Both the position numbers and the translations under genes were made by a program. DNA of 64,000 nucleotides from Pontibacter virosus (GTDB taxonomy: Bacteria > Bacteroidota > Bacteroidia > Cytophagales > Hymenobacteraceae): positions 1-64,000 of the forward strand of contig NZ_QEKI01000017.1 of NCBI RefSeq assembly GCF_003096355.1, read 5' to 3'. The notes under the pieces were generated by a model, which was not told where the DNA came from, did no database searches, and was given only the letters and a program-made list of their open reading frames with translations. This document shows positions 43,083 to 53,800 of this stretch, one piece after another (the first letter of the stretch is position 1; each line of letters opens with the position of its first letter).

Positions 43083-44168
43083 ATGTCACAGGACCAATTC
43101 TCTGAAATCACTACGTTCATCCAACAAGCCAGAAGCAGTGCCCTGAGAGCCGTCAACACAGAGCTGATCAATCTGTACTGGCAGGTGGGGGAGTACATCA
43201 GCAGGCGGATCGCCACCGCCAGTTGGGGCGAGAAAACAGTCGATGAGTTGGCCGCCTACTTAAAACGAAACCACCCGGAGCTGAAAGGCTTCAACCGGAG
43301 GGGGCTGTACCGTATGAAGCAATTCTATGACACCTACTCCACAAGCGCTTTAGCGCCATCGCCAGGACCGCAGGCACCGACAGCCGGGGAGCAGGAGCCT
43401 CAAATTGTGTCATCGCCAATGACACAATTAGGGTCAAGCAGCCTGAGCGGCAGTGAGCTGGCCAAAGTAAGCTGGACTCATCACCTGGTGCTGCTGTCAC
43501 GGGCCAGAACGGAGGAGGAACGGGAGTTTTACCTGCGCCTCTGCATTCAGGAGAAGTACAGTGTCAAGCAGCTGGAAAGGCAGATCAACAGCGGCGTGTT
43601 CGAAAGGGTGATGCTGGGGAACCATAGCCAGCCGCCGGCGATCAAGGGACTGGACCAGGAGGTGGTGAATATCTTTAAGGACAGCTATGTCTTTGAGTTT
43701 CTGAACCTGCCGGAGCCGCACAGTGAGGGGGTGCTTCAAAAAGCGTTGATCGCCCAGATGAGGAGCTTCATTCTGGAGCTGGGCAGGGACTTTTTGTTTG
43801 TGGGGGAAGAGTACAGGCTTCAGGTCGGGAATAGCGATTTCTATATAGACCTGCTTTTCTATCACCGGGGTTTGCAGTGCCTGGTCGCCTTTGAGCTGAA
43901 GGCCGACAAGTTCAAGCCGGAGCATCTGGGGCAGCTTAACTTTTACCTGGAGGCGCTGGACCGGGACGTGAAGAAGTCGAACGAGAACCCCAGCATCGGC
44001 ATCCTACTCTGTAAAGACAGGGACACAGAAGTGGTCGAGTACGCCCTGAGCAGGAACCTATCCCCGGCCTTGGTGGCCGAGTACAGGACCCAGCTGCCAA
44101 ATAAGGAGCTGCTCCAGCAAAAACTGCATATGCTGTTTGAGGCAAACCAAGAAGGCAGTGAATTATAG
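43083..44168 (+). CDS. YhcG/DUF1016 PDDEXK-family nuclease-like protein
   Basis: The 361-residue protein has a DUF1016 N-terminal domain (LINLYWQVGEYISRRI, YLKRNHPELKGFNRRGLYRM). A Pro/Ser-rich linker follows (about 95-130), then a PDDEXK-like domain with LRLCIQEKYSVKQLERQI, NSDFYIDLLFYHRGLQCLVA and FELKADKFKPEHLGQLNFYL, giving the D...ExK catalytic pattern. Family members are linked to mobile-element and recombination functions. The ATG at 43083 fits the domain start better than the ATG upstream at 43056. Confidence 0.88.
   Translation: MSQDQFSEITTFIQQARSSALRAVNTELINLYWQVGEYISRRIATASWGEKTVDELAAYLKRNHPELKGFNRRGLYRMKQFYDTYSTSALAPSPGPQAPTAGEQEPQIVSSPMTQLGSSSLSGSELAKVSWTHHLVLLSRARTEEEREFYLRLCIQEKYSVKQLERQINSGVFERVMLGNHSQPPAIKGLDQEVVNIFKDSYVFEFLNLPEPHSEGVLQKALIAQMRSFILELGRDFLFVGEEYRLQVGNSDFYIDLLFYHRGLQCLVAFELKADKFKPEHLGQLNFYLEALDRDVKKSNENPSIGILLCKDRDTEVVEYALSRNLSPALVAEYRTQLPNKELLQQKLHMLFEANQEGSEL
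43404..43428. repeat. Perfect 10-bp palindrome inside the linker of the PDDEXK gene
   Basis: ATTGTGTCAT (43404-43413) and ATGACACAAT (43419-43428) are exact complements with a 5-base spacer. They fall in the low-complexity linker between the two domains, in frame, so the palindrome adds residues without breaking the protein. Confidence 0.8.
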
Positions 44169-44280
44169 CCAAGTGGCCTGCTTCCTCTAATTCCTCGGTG
44201 ACTTTGTTTTACATAAAAGATGTTATAGAATTCCTAAAATTGCGCTTTAAAAGCACAGTCAAAATTGAAGGGTTAATTAT

Positions 44281-44319
44281 AAAAGAAAAGGCTCCTCATC
44301 CCGAGGAGCCTTTTCTTTT
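44281..44319. terminator. Bidirectional hairpin terminator
   Basis: A perfect 17-bp stem (AAAAGAAAAGGCTCCTC with its complement) and a 5-base loop lie between the PDDEXK gene (+) and the 5'-nucleotidase gene (-), whose 3' ends converge here. Confidence 0.85.
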
Positions 44320-44405
44320 ATATAATCGCTAAGGCAGGCCTATATTAGGCCATTGGCCTTTTGGCGGTGAATCTCCCGTAGTGGTTACAGGCAGAGCTTG
44401 TGATT

Positions 44406-45374
44406 TTATTCTTTCTTCTTGTCTTCAACAGATTCAATCACAATAGCTTTATTCATCATTTTTAACAACGGTGAGTCAGAGGCGTAGGGCACTTTTCCTG
44501 ATGGAACTACTTTGGATGACTCGGCTAAGTGAACTTCTTGGTCATCAAAAAATATGTGCGCGCCGAAGGCTTTGAGAACATTGTCTTTTGAAAGGCCACC
44601 CAAGAAATAAGCCTCATCCACATAAACGCCCCACTTCCTTAAAGTTTTTATTACACGCATGTGCGAAGGCGCATTCCTTGCTGTCACAATTGCTATTCTC
44701 AAGGGCGATAGTTCAACTGTGGTGGGCAACTCATCCTGAATTTTAGAAAGTTTGATCAATAACTTCGCAAATGGTCCTTCTCCTAAGGGTTCATTTTCAT
44801 GATCACTCTCATACTTATGAAATGCCTCCATACCTTCTGTCTTATACCGATGTTCAGACTCGTCTGAAAAAAGAACTGCATCAGCATCAAAAGCAATTTT
44901 CACGCGATTGTCTGTCGGCTTGAATTCAGTTGGTGGCTCATAAATGAATGCGGCAGCGGACTTTTTAGAATCTATAACTGCTTGAACATCTTTTGTGTCC
45001 TTACTCAGGAACAAATCAATGTCAAAGGCGTCAATGTAAGGTGCTAAGGGTTCGCCTCCGCTAAAAGCCATTCTTGTGATGTCCAGTTCGTATTTGCGGA
45101 CAGAATTCATAATACGAACACCGGTTTCCGGACTATTTCTTGACATTACAACAACTTCAACGATTCGCTTTCTTGCATCCTGATTAAGATACAGTAAACT
45201 CTGAACCAAATGGAAAGCTGTTCCTGGTTCTAATGACTGGTCTTCATGTTCCTGCTGGTATTTTCTATAACCTGAAATTCCTTGTGAATTAAAGATTTCA
45301 TTTTCCTTTTCTAGGTTAAACAGAGCTCTGCTCGATACTCCGACTACTAGTATTTCGGAAAGATTTAATGCCAT
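44406..45374 (-). CDS. Cytosolic-type 5'-nucleotidase family protein (PF06189-like)
   Basis: The 322-residue protein matches the NT5C1-like 5'-nucleotidase family: VGVSSRALFNLEKENEIFNS, then YRKYQQEHEDQSLEPGTAFH, VVMSRNSPETGVRIMNSVR, RMAFSGGEPLAPYIDAFDID, and RVKIAFDADAVLFSDESEHR as the HAD-type aspartate motif. The LDTFLHDDQ-type region appears as HIFFDDQEVHL. It should release phosphate from nucleoside monophosphates. It is a single gene with a terminator at its 3' end. Confidence 0.85.
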   Translation of the reverse strand: MALNLSEILVVGVSSRALFNLEKENEIFNSQGISGYRKYQQEHEDQSLEPGTAFHLVQSLLYLNQDARKRIVEVVVMSRNSPETGVRIMNSVRKYELDITRMAFSGGEPLAPYIDAFDIDLFLSKDTKDVQAVIDSKKSAAAFIYEPPTEFKPTDNRVKIAFDADAVLFSDESEHRYKTEGMEAFHKYESDHENEPLGEGPFAKLLIKLSKIQDELPTTVELSPLRIAIVTARNAPSHMRVIKTLRKWGVYVDEAYFLGGLSKDNVLKAFGAHIFFDDQEVHLAESSKVVPSGKVPYASDSPLLKMMNKAIVIESVEDKKKE

Positions 45375-45536
45375 GTTTATTTTTTCGCTATAAATGTTTT
45401 AAAATTGATTGTTCTGCTCATAGCTACTGGAGGCATTAGGGCAGCACATCCTAGCTGTTGCTATTGCATATTTACATAGCAGAATAGTATAGTTTATAAC
45501 TGCTAGCAATGAAGCCTCATTGATAATACCTTCTTT
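45375..45536. other. Intergenic region upstream of the 5'-nucleotidase
   Basis: A 160-bp AT-rich gap between the methyltransferase remnant and the nucleotidase, both on the minus strand. No gene or clear signal is seen. Confidence 0.35.
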
Positions 45537-47470
45537 CTACTTTACATATTGATCCTGCTCTGTTTTGCGCAGCAAGCCCAGACCATGAAGCGTTTGCAGC
45601 AGGCTGTCGATTTGCTGCAGACGCTGCGGCTGCTGCAACTTGGCTATGGGTTTGAACTGGTGCAGCAAGTCTTCAGCTGTGGCCGGGCGCTCGTGCAGTT
45701 GCAGAGCGCGTTGTACGGCTTGTGCCTGTTCCGAGAGCGTTTTTGGCCAGGCCGGCACCTCTTTGGCGGTGGCTTTTATAGTTTTAGCTTTTGCTTCTAT
45801 GCCCATGTCGGCTTGCTGGGCGCCTTGCGGGTTCTGGTAGGCGGGGCGGAGCCAGCGGATGTGGCCGCGTGCTTCTTCGGCGGCGCGTTCCTTGTTCAGG
45901 GCCACGAGGCGCTCGAGTATGGCCTCTTCAGGCAAATTGTTAGGCCAGCCATAGGCGGCGGCAACGGCGGCATCCAGCTCCTGGTGCAGCTGCAAGAGTA
46001 TACTTACCAGCCCTTGTTCGTGGGTTTTCTGCTCTTTGGCGTTCAGCGCCTCACCCGACCGCAGTTTTTCGAGCACGTTATACATGTCGGTGATGGTGAG
46101 CGTGGGGTGCTGCGCCTGCCGCTGCTTGCGGTGCGCGTCCAGCTGCTCGGCTATACCTCGAATCTGCTCCTGCTGCGCTTCGGTTGGGGTAGGGAAGGGG
46201 AAGGGCTGAAAGCAACGTGTGCTATTGTAACGAGAGTCATTCCCAACACCAAGTCTTCCTCCTGCTACTGATGACCAAGCTGTATGAATTTCACTTGATA
46301 ATACCCATAAAAACAAACTGTCATCAAGGCTTATTGCAACAAGAGTGTTGTCTGGAGAGATTTGTTTATCGAAAAATGAAAAGACTCTGTGTCTTGCAGT
46401 TTGGGTTGTAATAATATACCTGTCTAATGACTTTAGAGAAGGCCTGAATGTAGCTCTTGCCTCACCAAAATACCACCAGTTTTTTCTGTATGAAGCTCTG
46501 TTATTTTGGTCTCTTTCTGGTTTAACATTATTAAGTACATGTTGGTATACCTGAGGGAATTTTGTTCTAGCTTGTTCCTCAGTGTATCCAAACAAATCAA
46601 TCACAAATAAGCCTCTTGATGTTTGAGTAAAATCTCTTCCATTTAGATAAGGTTTTATGACAGATTCCATACCTTCAATTTCACCTCGACCCAGTTTCTT
46701 TGCTTCATCAAGTGTAATTAAGAAACCTGTTCCATAAAGGCCCATTCCAACACTTGACAAATTAGAATTGGCATTTAAAGAAACTGTACTTGTTAAATCT
46801 GCACCAACTGTTAAATCGGGGTTTACCGTTCCTATCTTTTCTGTAAAAGAGACTTTCCATTCTCCTTCTGCTGGAATTTCCTTAAATACTTTGTCTACTC
46901 TTCCAACTGCAGAATCAAGGCTAGCAACAGTTACTGCTATCCTTACTTGTGCTCCATCTGCACTATCTATCCATGGATGGTCAGGTATAGCATAATCTAG
47001 ATTTAACGGCTTTTTAGAATCAAAAAAAGCCTGAATCACTCGTCTATTAAATGGTTGTTTTATGCTGTTGGTAGTTATAAAACCAAATCTTTCTGCTTTT
47101 TCTGCTTGAACGATTTCTGCTGCTTTTTGCCACCAGAACATAACGAAGTCTGCACTCTCTGGCACTGTACCTTTATATACTTTTCTAAGTGCATCTACAT
47201 ACCCATCACCCAAAGTACTACGCATTGTTTTGTCACCAATAAACGGCGGATTGCCGACAATAAAATCGGCTTCGGGCCAGGTGGCGGGTTTGGGGTCGAG
47301 GTAGTCGTAGGTGATGGTGCGGGCGGTTTCGTCGGGTACTTCCTGGCCGGTAACAGGGTGCGGTTTGGTGCTGTGGCCGTCCCAGCGGGTAACGGGCTGT
47401 CCGTTGGCGTCGAGGCGGGGTTTGCGCTCGGAGTAGCTCAGCACCGCGTCCTGCTGCTTTATGTTACCGT
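45537..47470 (-). pseudogene. MmeI-like DNA methyltransferase, N terminus deleted
   Basis: The remaining ~645 residues begin in the middle of a class I DNA methyltransferase: YGNIKQQDAVLSYSE, RWDGHSTKPHPVTGQEVPDE, then the catalytic motif NPPF in DFIVGNPPFIGDK. Target-recognition and C-terminal regions follow (NGRDFTQTSRGLFVIDLFGY, YIITTQTARHRVFSFF, NSTRCFQPFPFPTPTEAQQ). MmeI-type enzymes are ~900 residues, so the N-terminal nuclease part and the S-adenosylmethionine motif I are gone. The central target-recognition part (about 46220-47230) is visibly more AT-rich than both flanks. It joins directly to the next remnant. Confidence 0.82.
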
Positions 47471-48372
47471 ACTTCCTCGGGCATCATGTGGATGTATTTC
47501 CAGCTTTTATCATACTGCCCGTTTTCCAGGATTACCAGGTCAAAAGGACCAAACCGCTCACCTATAGTTTTAAAGTGGGAGTCGTAGCCGGAATCACCAC
47601 CCATGTATATCCTTTTCGTGGGAGTGGTTAATACATAAGACATCCACAGGGAAACATTTCTTTTAAAACCCCTGCCTGAGAAATGCCGTGCAGGAGCGGT
47701 ATTTACCCTAAAGTCCTTTTCTAACAAGATCTCTTCGTTCCAGTCTTTTTCTATTATTTTGTCGGCATTATAACCCCAGCGTTCCAGGTGAGCCCCCACT
47801 CCCAAGCCTGTTATTACTTTTTTTACCTTAGGTTCAAGAGCCTCTACGGTTTCATAATCAAGGTGGTCCCAATGGTCGTGGGTAATGAAAAGGTAATCAA
47901 TATCAGGTAAGTCCGCAGGCATATACCTGTCACTCCCTTTAAAGCTCCTCGTGGTGAATTTTACCGGAGATGCACTACCGCTCAACACAGGGTCTACAAG
48001 AAATTTCTTTCCGGCCAGCTGCATGAAATAAGAAGAATGTCCAAACCAGACAATTATATCTTCCTCAGGATTCAGGTTCAGGAGATCAATCTTTTTACCG
48101 GGCAAGCTATCAGAAGGTGTTCTGCTGGCCTTGTCTCCAAGCAGAAATTCTTTCATCATGGTAAAATAACTGGCTCCTTCCGTGAGCATGGGCGTAGGAT
48201 TTAAATTCTGAAACTGCCCATTTTTGTAATTTGGAGAATTTTTTACCCTTTCCAGCCTGGGTCCTGTAGGAATACTGCCAAACTGCGGCTGCTGCATAAA
48301 GAGGTACACTGCCAGCACAAGCACCAGAATAACAGCTAAAATAACAACCAACACACTCATAAGCTTGCGCAT
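47464..48372 (-). pseudogene. MBL-fold metallo-hydrolase, C terminus deleted
   Basis: The protein has a membrane anchor (about 4-27) and a metallo-beta-lactamase fold of the UlaG/NAPE-PLD type: IVWFGHSSYFMQLAGKKFLV, DYLFITHDHWDHLDYETVEA with the HxHxDH zinc motif, and RIYMGGDSGYDSHFKTIGER. It ends abruptly at MMPEEVR, where relatives continue into a last metal-binding His segment. The sequence past the break is the methyltransferase remnant. Motifs upstream of the break are intact, but the missing His segment should inactivate it. Confidence 0.78.
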
Positions 48373-49130
48373 CTTTATCTAAATAATCAACTTTTTTTAA
48401 ATGTCGGACAGGCTTTTTCATACCAGCGATCTCCAGGACATCCCCTTTATACGCCCGGTTAATAGCATTGAGCATTGCCTGCCCTAACTCCAGTAAAGTG
48501 TAAATGCTTTTTTGCGCCAGTTTCCGTAATATTGGGATCATCCACATTGTGTATCTGTAATATTTAATGTTCTTCTTTTCAAGCGTAGGTGTTCCAGAAG
48601 TCTGGGCCGGATCTTAAACTTTTAAAAGAAGGCCTCATAAGGTCGTTTTCGGATTTCCCTTTTACCCTTCCCTTTTCTGCGCTATCCGTGCCTGCTCCGG
48701 ACACAAAGCAAAACGTCATGTTGGTATTTAACCTGACCGGGTAGAAGCAGAATCGGTGGAGGAGGTAGGTAAGCCGGAGAAACACCTGGGGTTTAACGTT
48801 GTCACCAAACCTTTTGTTTTATCCCACTTAATGCTTACTTGCCTGCACAAAGTCTACAGCTTTATAGAACATTTTCTTTGGCGGTACTGAAAGTAGCAGG
48901 TAGTCTATTATCCTTGCAGCTACCGAAGCTATACTTTCTTTTTCGAAAAAGACCCGTAACGCTCGCCCCGTTCCTTATGTCGACTTCCTTCTGTTTGACA
49001 TCCTCCCATTTTTATGACTGGCCTAAAGTGGAGAATTACAGCTTCTGACACCGGTTTAATTTTTAGAGCGTTATTTGAAATTTTCCGTAATACCATCTAT
49101 TTCAAAATTGTTTTTATTAGACATAAAGGA
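48373..49130. other. Non-coding interval upstream of the RND regulator
   Basis: About 760 bp without a gene I can support. Short frames exist on both strands but lack family character. The region lies between the metallo-hydrolase remnant and the TetR gene that heads the efflux operon. Confidence 0.45.
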
Positions 49131-49138
49131 TAATTTTG
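49131..49138 (+). promoter_or_regulatory. Bacteroidota-type -7 box before the TetR gene
   Basis: TAATTTTG matches the Bacteroidota -7 element TAnnTTTG. It is only 4 bp before the ATG at 49143, so transcription would begin at or very close to the start codon, implying a leaderless or almost leaderless message if it is used. Confidence 0.4.
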
Positions 49139-49142
49139 TCGA

Positions 49143-49736
49143 ATGAAAACTAATGCAAATTATGATGTGGTAAAAGCCGGCATCGTGAAAGCCAGCAAAC
49201 AGGTTTTCAGGCGGTACGGGTATACCAAGGTTTCCATGGATGATATTTCAAAGGCTGCCGCGAAAGGCCGTAGCACGATATATCATTACTTCAAGAACAA
49301 AAAAGAGGTTTTTGAAGCATTCGCAATCGGTGAATTCACTGAAATTATCCAGCAGGCCAAGGAGCAAATCCACCCAAATGCATCCTTGGCAGATAACCTC
49401 CTGGTGTACAATGCCAGTAAGTTAGATGGCTTGAAGGCCTTAGCTGCTGAATACGAGGGAATTTTAAGAGATCTTAGAGAGCAGGAGGGCTTGATTAGGC
49501 AACTTGGCAGAGTACTGCTTCGGGAAGAGTCTGAAGTGGTGCGGAGCCTGCTGCTTACCGGCATGGAAAGAGGGGAAATAGCAAAGTTGAGTAAAGAAGA
49601 TCTGAATCTTTTGACAGAAATGATAGTAATAGCGTTGAGAAGCTTTGAACAGGAAATCTTTATCAATAACAGAATGACTGGTTTGGGAAACCGGCTAAAA
49701 TGGCTTATTGACATCCTCATCAAAGGCCTGCAATGA
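49143..49736 (+). CDS. TetR-family regulator of the RND efflux operon
   Basis: The 197-residue protein has a TetR HTH in residues 15-60 (VFRRYGYTKVSMDDISKAAA, KGRSTIYHYFKNKKEVFEAF) and an all-helical ligand-binding part. It starts just before the adaptor, pump and channel genes in the same direction with a 64-bp gap, so it most likely represses them and is itself part of the unit. The ligand is unknown. Confidence 0.9.
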   Translation: MKTNANYDVVKAGIVKASKQVFRRYGYTKVSMDDISKAAAKGRSTIYHYFKNKKEVFEAFAIGEFTEIIQQAKEQIHPNASLADNLLVYNASKLDGLKALAAEYEGILRDLREQEGLIRQLGRVLLREESEVVRSLLLTGMERGEIAKLSKEDLNLLTEMIVIALRSFEQEIFINNRMTGLGNRLKWLIDILIKGLQ

Positions 49737-49800
49737 TTTTTTTTTCTTAAAGTTCGACAAAAATACTAAAAGTGTGCAAACGTTTAAATCTGATAACCCT

Positions 49801-50865
49801 ATGCATTGTTCAAAACTACCTTTTGCAGCTGGTCTGTTGCTAACAATACTGAGTTCGTCCTGCAGTGATGAAGCGCAGACAGAGAAGGTGTTGCAGCCTG
49901 TAAGAGTAGAAACTCTGGCGTTAGCCACTGCGCAGGCACAAGGCGGTTCCATACAGTACACCGGCACTGTCAGGCCATCCAAGGCGGTTCGGCTGAGTTT
50001 CATGGTGTCTGGAAACGTGGTATCAATACCGGTGGAGCAAGGGCAGTATGTGAAGAAAGGACAGCTGCTTGCAACCCTCGATGAAACTACCTACCGCCGC
50101 CAGTATGAGGCCCAGCTGGCGCAGCTGCGGCTGGCGGAAGAGAACTATAAGCGTGTGGCAGAAGTGTACAGCAAAGGCAGTATCGCGGAAATCAATATGC
50201 TGCAGGCCAGGTCTCAGTTTGAGCAGGCACAGGCGGCGGCCAGAGCCACTTACCAGAATATTGCTCACACAAAGTTGTATGCGCCCCAGAGCGGGTATAT
50301 CGGGTCCAAATATGTGGAGGTCGGTTCGCTGGCAAGTCCGGGTGTGCCGGTAGTTGAGATTGTGGATATTTCGCCGGTAGTTGTGGAAGTGCCGGTGCCT
50401 GAAGCTGAAGTCAACTCCTATGCGCAAGGCGATACAGCCACCGTGCAGGTGCAGGCATCGGGAGGTGAAAAGAGGACAGGAACAGTGGATGAAGTGGCTG
50501 TGCTTGCAGCAGCGGGCACTCCCAACTATACTGTTAAAATCAGCCTGCCCAACCCGGAGGAGCAGCTAAAGCCAGGAATGGTAGGCACGGTAGTTTTTGA
50601 AAACAAAAAGGGCGAAGCGGCCGACGCAACAGGCAGCAGACAGATCATTGTGCCGGTTCAGGCAGTTCAGGCTGAGTTGAACGGGCAGAATTTTGTATAT
50701 GTCGCCAGCCCGGATGGGCAGAAAGCCATCCGCAAAAACGTGCGCACCGGAAATTTGTATAACAGCGGCATTGAGGTGACAGAAGGCTTGCAAGGCTCCG
50801 AAACCTTGATTGTATCCGGCTACCATAAGCTTGCCGACAACAGTCCCATTCAAATCATCCGATAA
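49801..50865 (+). CDS. RND efflux periplasmic adaptor (membrane-fusion protein)
   Basis: The 354-residue lipoprotein (lipobox SSSC, Cys21) has the HlyD-type parts: the barrel-sandwich segment KAVRLSFMVSGNVVSIPVEQ, a coiled-coil hairpin (about 95-165, QYEAQLAQLRLAEENYKRVA), then beta-barrel and membrane-proximal domains. It links the inner-membrane pump to the outer-membrane channel. The ATG at 49801 gives a proper lipoprotein signal; the ATG upstream at 49708 lies in the TetR gene. Confidence 0.9.
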   Translation: MHCSKLPFAAGLLLTILSSSCSDEAQTEKVLQPVRVETLALATAQAQGGSIQYTGTVRPSKAVRLSFMVSGNVVSIPVEQGQYVKKGQLLATLDETTYRRQYEAQLAQLRLAEENYKRVAEVYSKGSIAEINMLQARSQFEQAQAAARATYQNIAHTKLYAPQSGYIGSKYVEVGSLASPGVPVVEIVDISPVVVEVPVPEAEVNSYAQGDTATVQVQASGGEKRTGTVDEVAVLAAAGTPNYTVKISLPNPEEQLKPGMVGTVVFENKKGEAADATGSRQIIVPVQAVQAELNGQNFVYVASPDGQKAIRKNVRTGNLYNSGIEVTEGLQGSETLIVSGYHKLADNSPIQIIR

Positions 50866-50872
50866 ACAGCAC

Positions 50873-53800
50873 ATGAAAGGAAAAAGCAACATTGTGGAAT
50901 GGGCGATGCAGAACAAAGCCCTTCCGCTCACTTTGGCAGCCGTACTGGTGATGCTCGGCATATACGCGCTCTTTAACATGCCCCGGAATGAGTTTCCCGA
51001 ATTCACCATTCGCCAGGGCGTTGTGGTAGGAATTTACCCGGGGGCTTCCTCAGAGCAGGTAGAGCAGCAGCTCACCAAAAAGGTGGAAGAGTACCTGTTT
51101 AGCTTCAACGAAGTGGATAAGACCAAGACCTATTCCTACTCCCGCGATGGCATGATGTACGTTTACGTGGAAGTGGCGGCGCGGGTAAATGACACCAACA
51201 CCAGAGACTTCTGGAATAAGCTAAAGAACGGCATGCCCTTGCTGCAGGCCCAACTGCCGAAGGAGGTGCGGGGCCTGTTTGTAAACAGCGACTTCGGCAG
51301 CACCTCCGCCGTTCTGTTGGCTGTTGAGTCTGAAACCCGGCCCTACAAAGATTTACAGCAGCATGTAGAGGAAATAGAAGATGAGCTGCGGGGGATTGAA
51401 AGCCTGGCGAAGATTACCCGGGTCGGTACTTTGAATGAGCAGATCAGCATTTATGTAGACAACAGCAAGCTCATCAACTATGGCATAACCTCCGGGTCAC
51501 TGATGCAGGCCCTGCAGCGGGAGGGGGCCATTAACCCGGCAGGAACTCTGGAGGGAAAGGTGATAGACCGTCCCATTCACTTGACATCCTTCTTCAAAAC
51601 AGAGGCAGACCTGGCTGACCAGATCATCCGAAGTGACCCGAACGGAAATGTCATACGTCTGCGGGATATTGCAACCATCAAAAGGGAGTATGGCGAACCG
51701 GAATCATACGTGACGGCCAATGGAACCAAGGCCATCATCATTTCCATGGAAATGGCAGCAGGCAGGAACATCGTGCATTTTGGGGAAGAAGTAGAGGAGC
51801 GCCTGCAGCTAATTGAGCGCAACTTGCCCCCCGACATTCACATCACCAAGCTTGCCAACCAGCCAGAGGTGGTGGATGAGTCTATAGCCCATTTTATGAA
51901 AGAATTCGGTTATGCCCTGATTGGGGTGATTATAGTGGCCCTCCTGCTGCTGCCTTTTAGGGTAGCCTCTGTGGCGGCTGCTACTATTCCCATCACCATT
52001 GCCGCTACCCTGGCCATTATGTACCTGCTGGGGTATGAGCTGAACACGGTGACACTGGCAGCCCTGATCATTGTACTGGGTATTGTGGTAGACGACCCTA
52101 TTGTGGTTATCGACAACCACGTGGAGAAACTGGACCAGGGCATGTCTGTCTGGGAGGCTGCCAGAAGCAGTGCGGTGGAACTGTTTCCCTCTGTGTTCAC
52201 GGCAACGCTGGCCATTGCCGCCACCTTTGCGCCGCTCATGTTCTTCATGTCAGGTGTAGCCGCCGATTTTGTCGGCATGTTTCCTTATACTATCATTATT
52301 GCACTCTCGCTTTCGCTCATTATTTCGATGCTGCTGGTGCCGTACTTCAATACCCTTTTCATTAAAAAAGGACTGCACCTGCCCGGCGAAACAAAGGAAA
52401 AAGAGTCTATGCTGGATAGGCTGCAGCGTGTGTTCAACCGCCATATCAGCAATGCCATCAACCATCCTGTGCTCACCACCATTTTCGGGATCCTTGCCTT
52501 TGTGATCGGGGTTGTACTGATGGCGCTCCTGCCGCAGCAGCTATTCCCTAAAGTAGAGCGGAACCAGTTTGCCATGGAGATTTACCTGCCCAATGGCTAT
52601 AACCTGCAGCAGACGGACAGTGTTGTGAAAAAGATGGAAGGAATAATGGCACAGGACGAGCGCATTGTCTCCTACACCAGCTTTATAGGTACGTCATCGC
52701 CACGTTTCCATACGCTTTACGCCCCTAACTTGCCAGCGGAGAACTATGCGCAGGTGCTCATCAACACCACTACAGCAGAAACCACCGAAGAGGTGTTGGC
52801 CGAGTACGCAACAAAATACAGCAACTTTTTCCCGGATGCCTATGTGCGCATGAAACAGCTGAACATGGTAAGTGCACCGGCACCCATCGAAGTACGCATT
52901 TCAGGCCAAGATCTGACAGCATTGAAACAGGTAGGCGACCAGGTGATGCAGATAGGGCAGCACCAGCCGGGCATTACCTGGGTCAGGACAGATTACGAGG
53001 AAATGAAGGAAGGCATCCAGCTGAATGTCAAGAATACCGAAGCAGCCAGACTGGGCCTAAGCAAGGAGGACATCGCCAATGTAGTCGCCATGAATATGCA
53101 GGGCCTGCCAGCCACGCAGGTGTGGGAAGGCAGCTATCCGCTGGATGTTTTAGTCAAGACATATGAAACGGCCAGAAATAACACGGGCGCCCTGCTGGAA
53201 ACGCGTGTCCCGGTTCAGCAGTCGCAAACGGTAGTGCCGCTGCGGCAGGTGGCAGATATTTCACCGGTGTGGCACCAGGGCCAGATCGCACACCGCAATG
53301 GCGTCCGCACGCTCACCGTCAGAATGGACATGGTGCAGGACGCGGTTGCCAACAACCTGCTGGGAGAGATGCGCCCTGAAATAGAAAGTCTGAAGCTGCC
53401 TGAAGGAGTGCGCATCAGCTATGGCGGAGAACTGGAGATGCAGGAAGAGAACCTCACCCCGATGGGGCTGTCGCTACTGATGAGCGTCGTGGTCATTTTC
53501 CTTATCCTGGTCTGGCATTTCAAGCGCATCAAACATGCGCTGCTCAGCCTCATCACCATGCCACTTAGCATACTGGGCGCTGCTTTCGGGCTCATGCTGA
53601 TGCAGTACCCCTTCGGCTTCACGTCTTTTCTGGGTTTACTGGCTTTGTGCGGTATAGTGGTACGGAACGGCATCATATTGATAGACTTTGCCGATGAGCT
53701 TCGTGAAAAGGAGGGTTTGTCGGTGAAAGAGGCGGCTCGTGTAGCGTCGGAGCGCCGTATGCGTCCCATCTTCCTCACCTCATCGGCGGCCGCAGTTGGA

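Noticed and set aside
48375..48547. Minus-strand frame starting MWMIPILRKLAQKSIYTLLE
   Set aside because: Its first ~55 residues look protein-like, but the frame then runs far into the metallo-hydrolase gene in another frame. I cannot support it as a gene.
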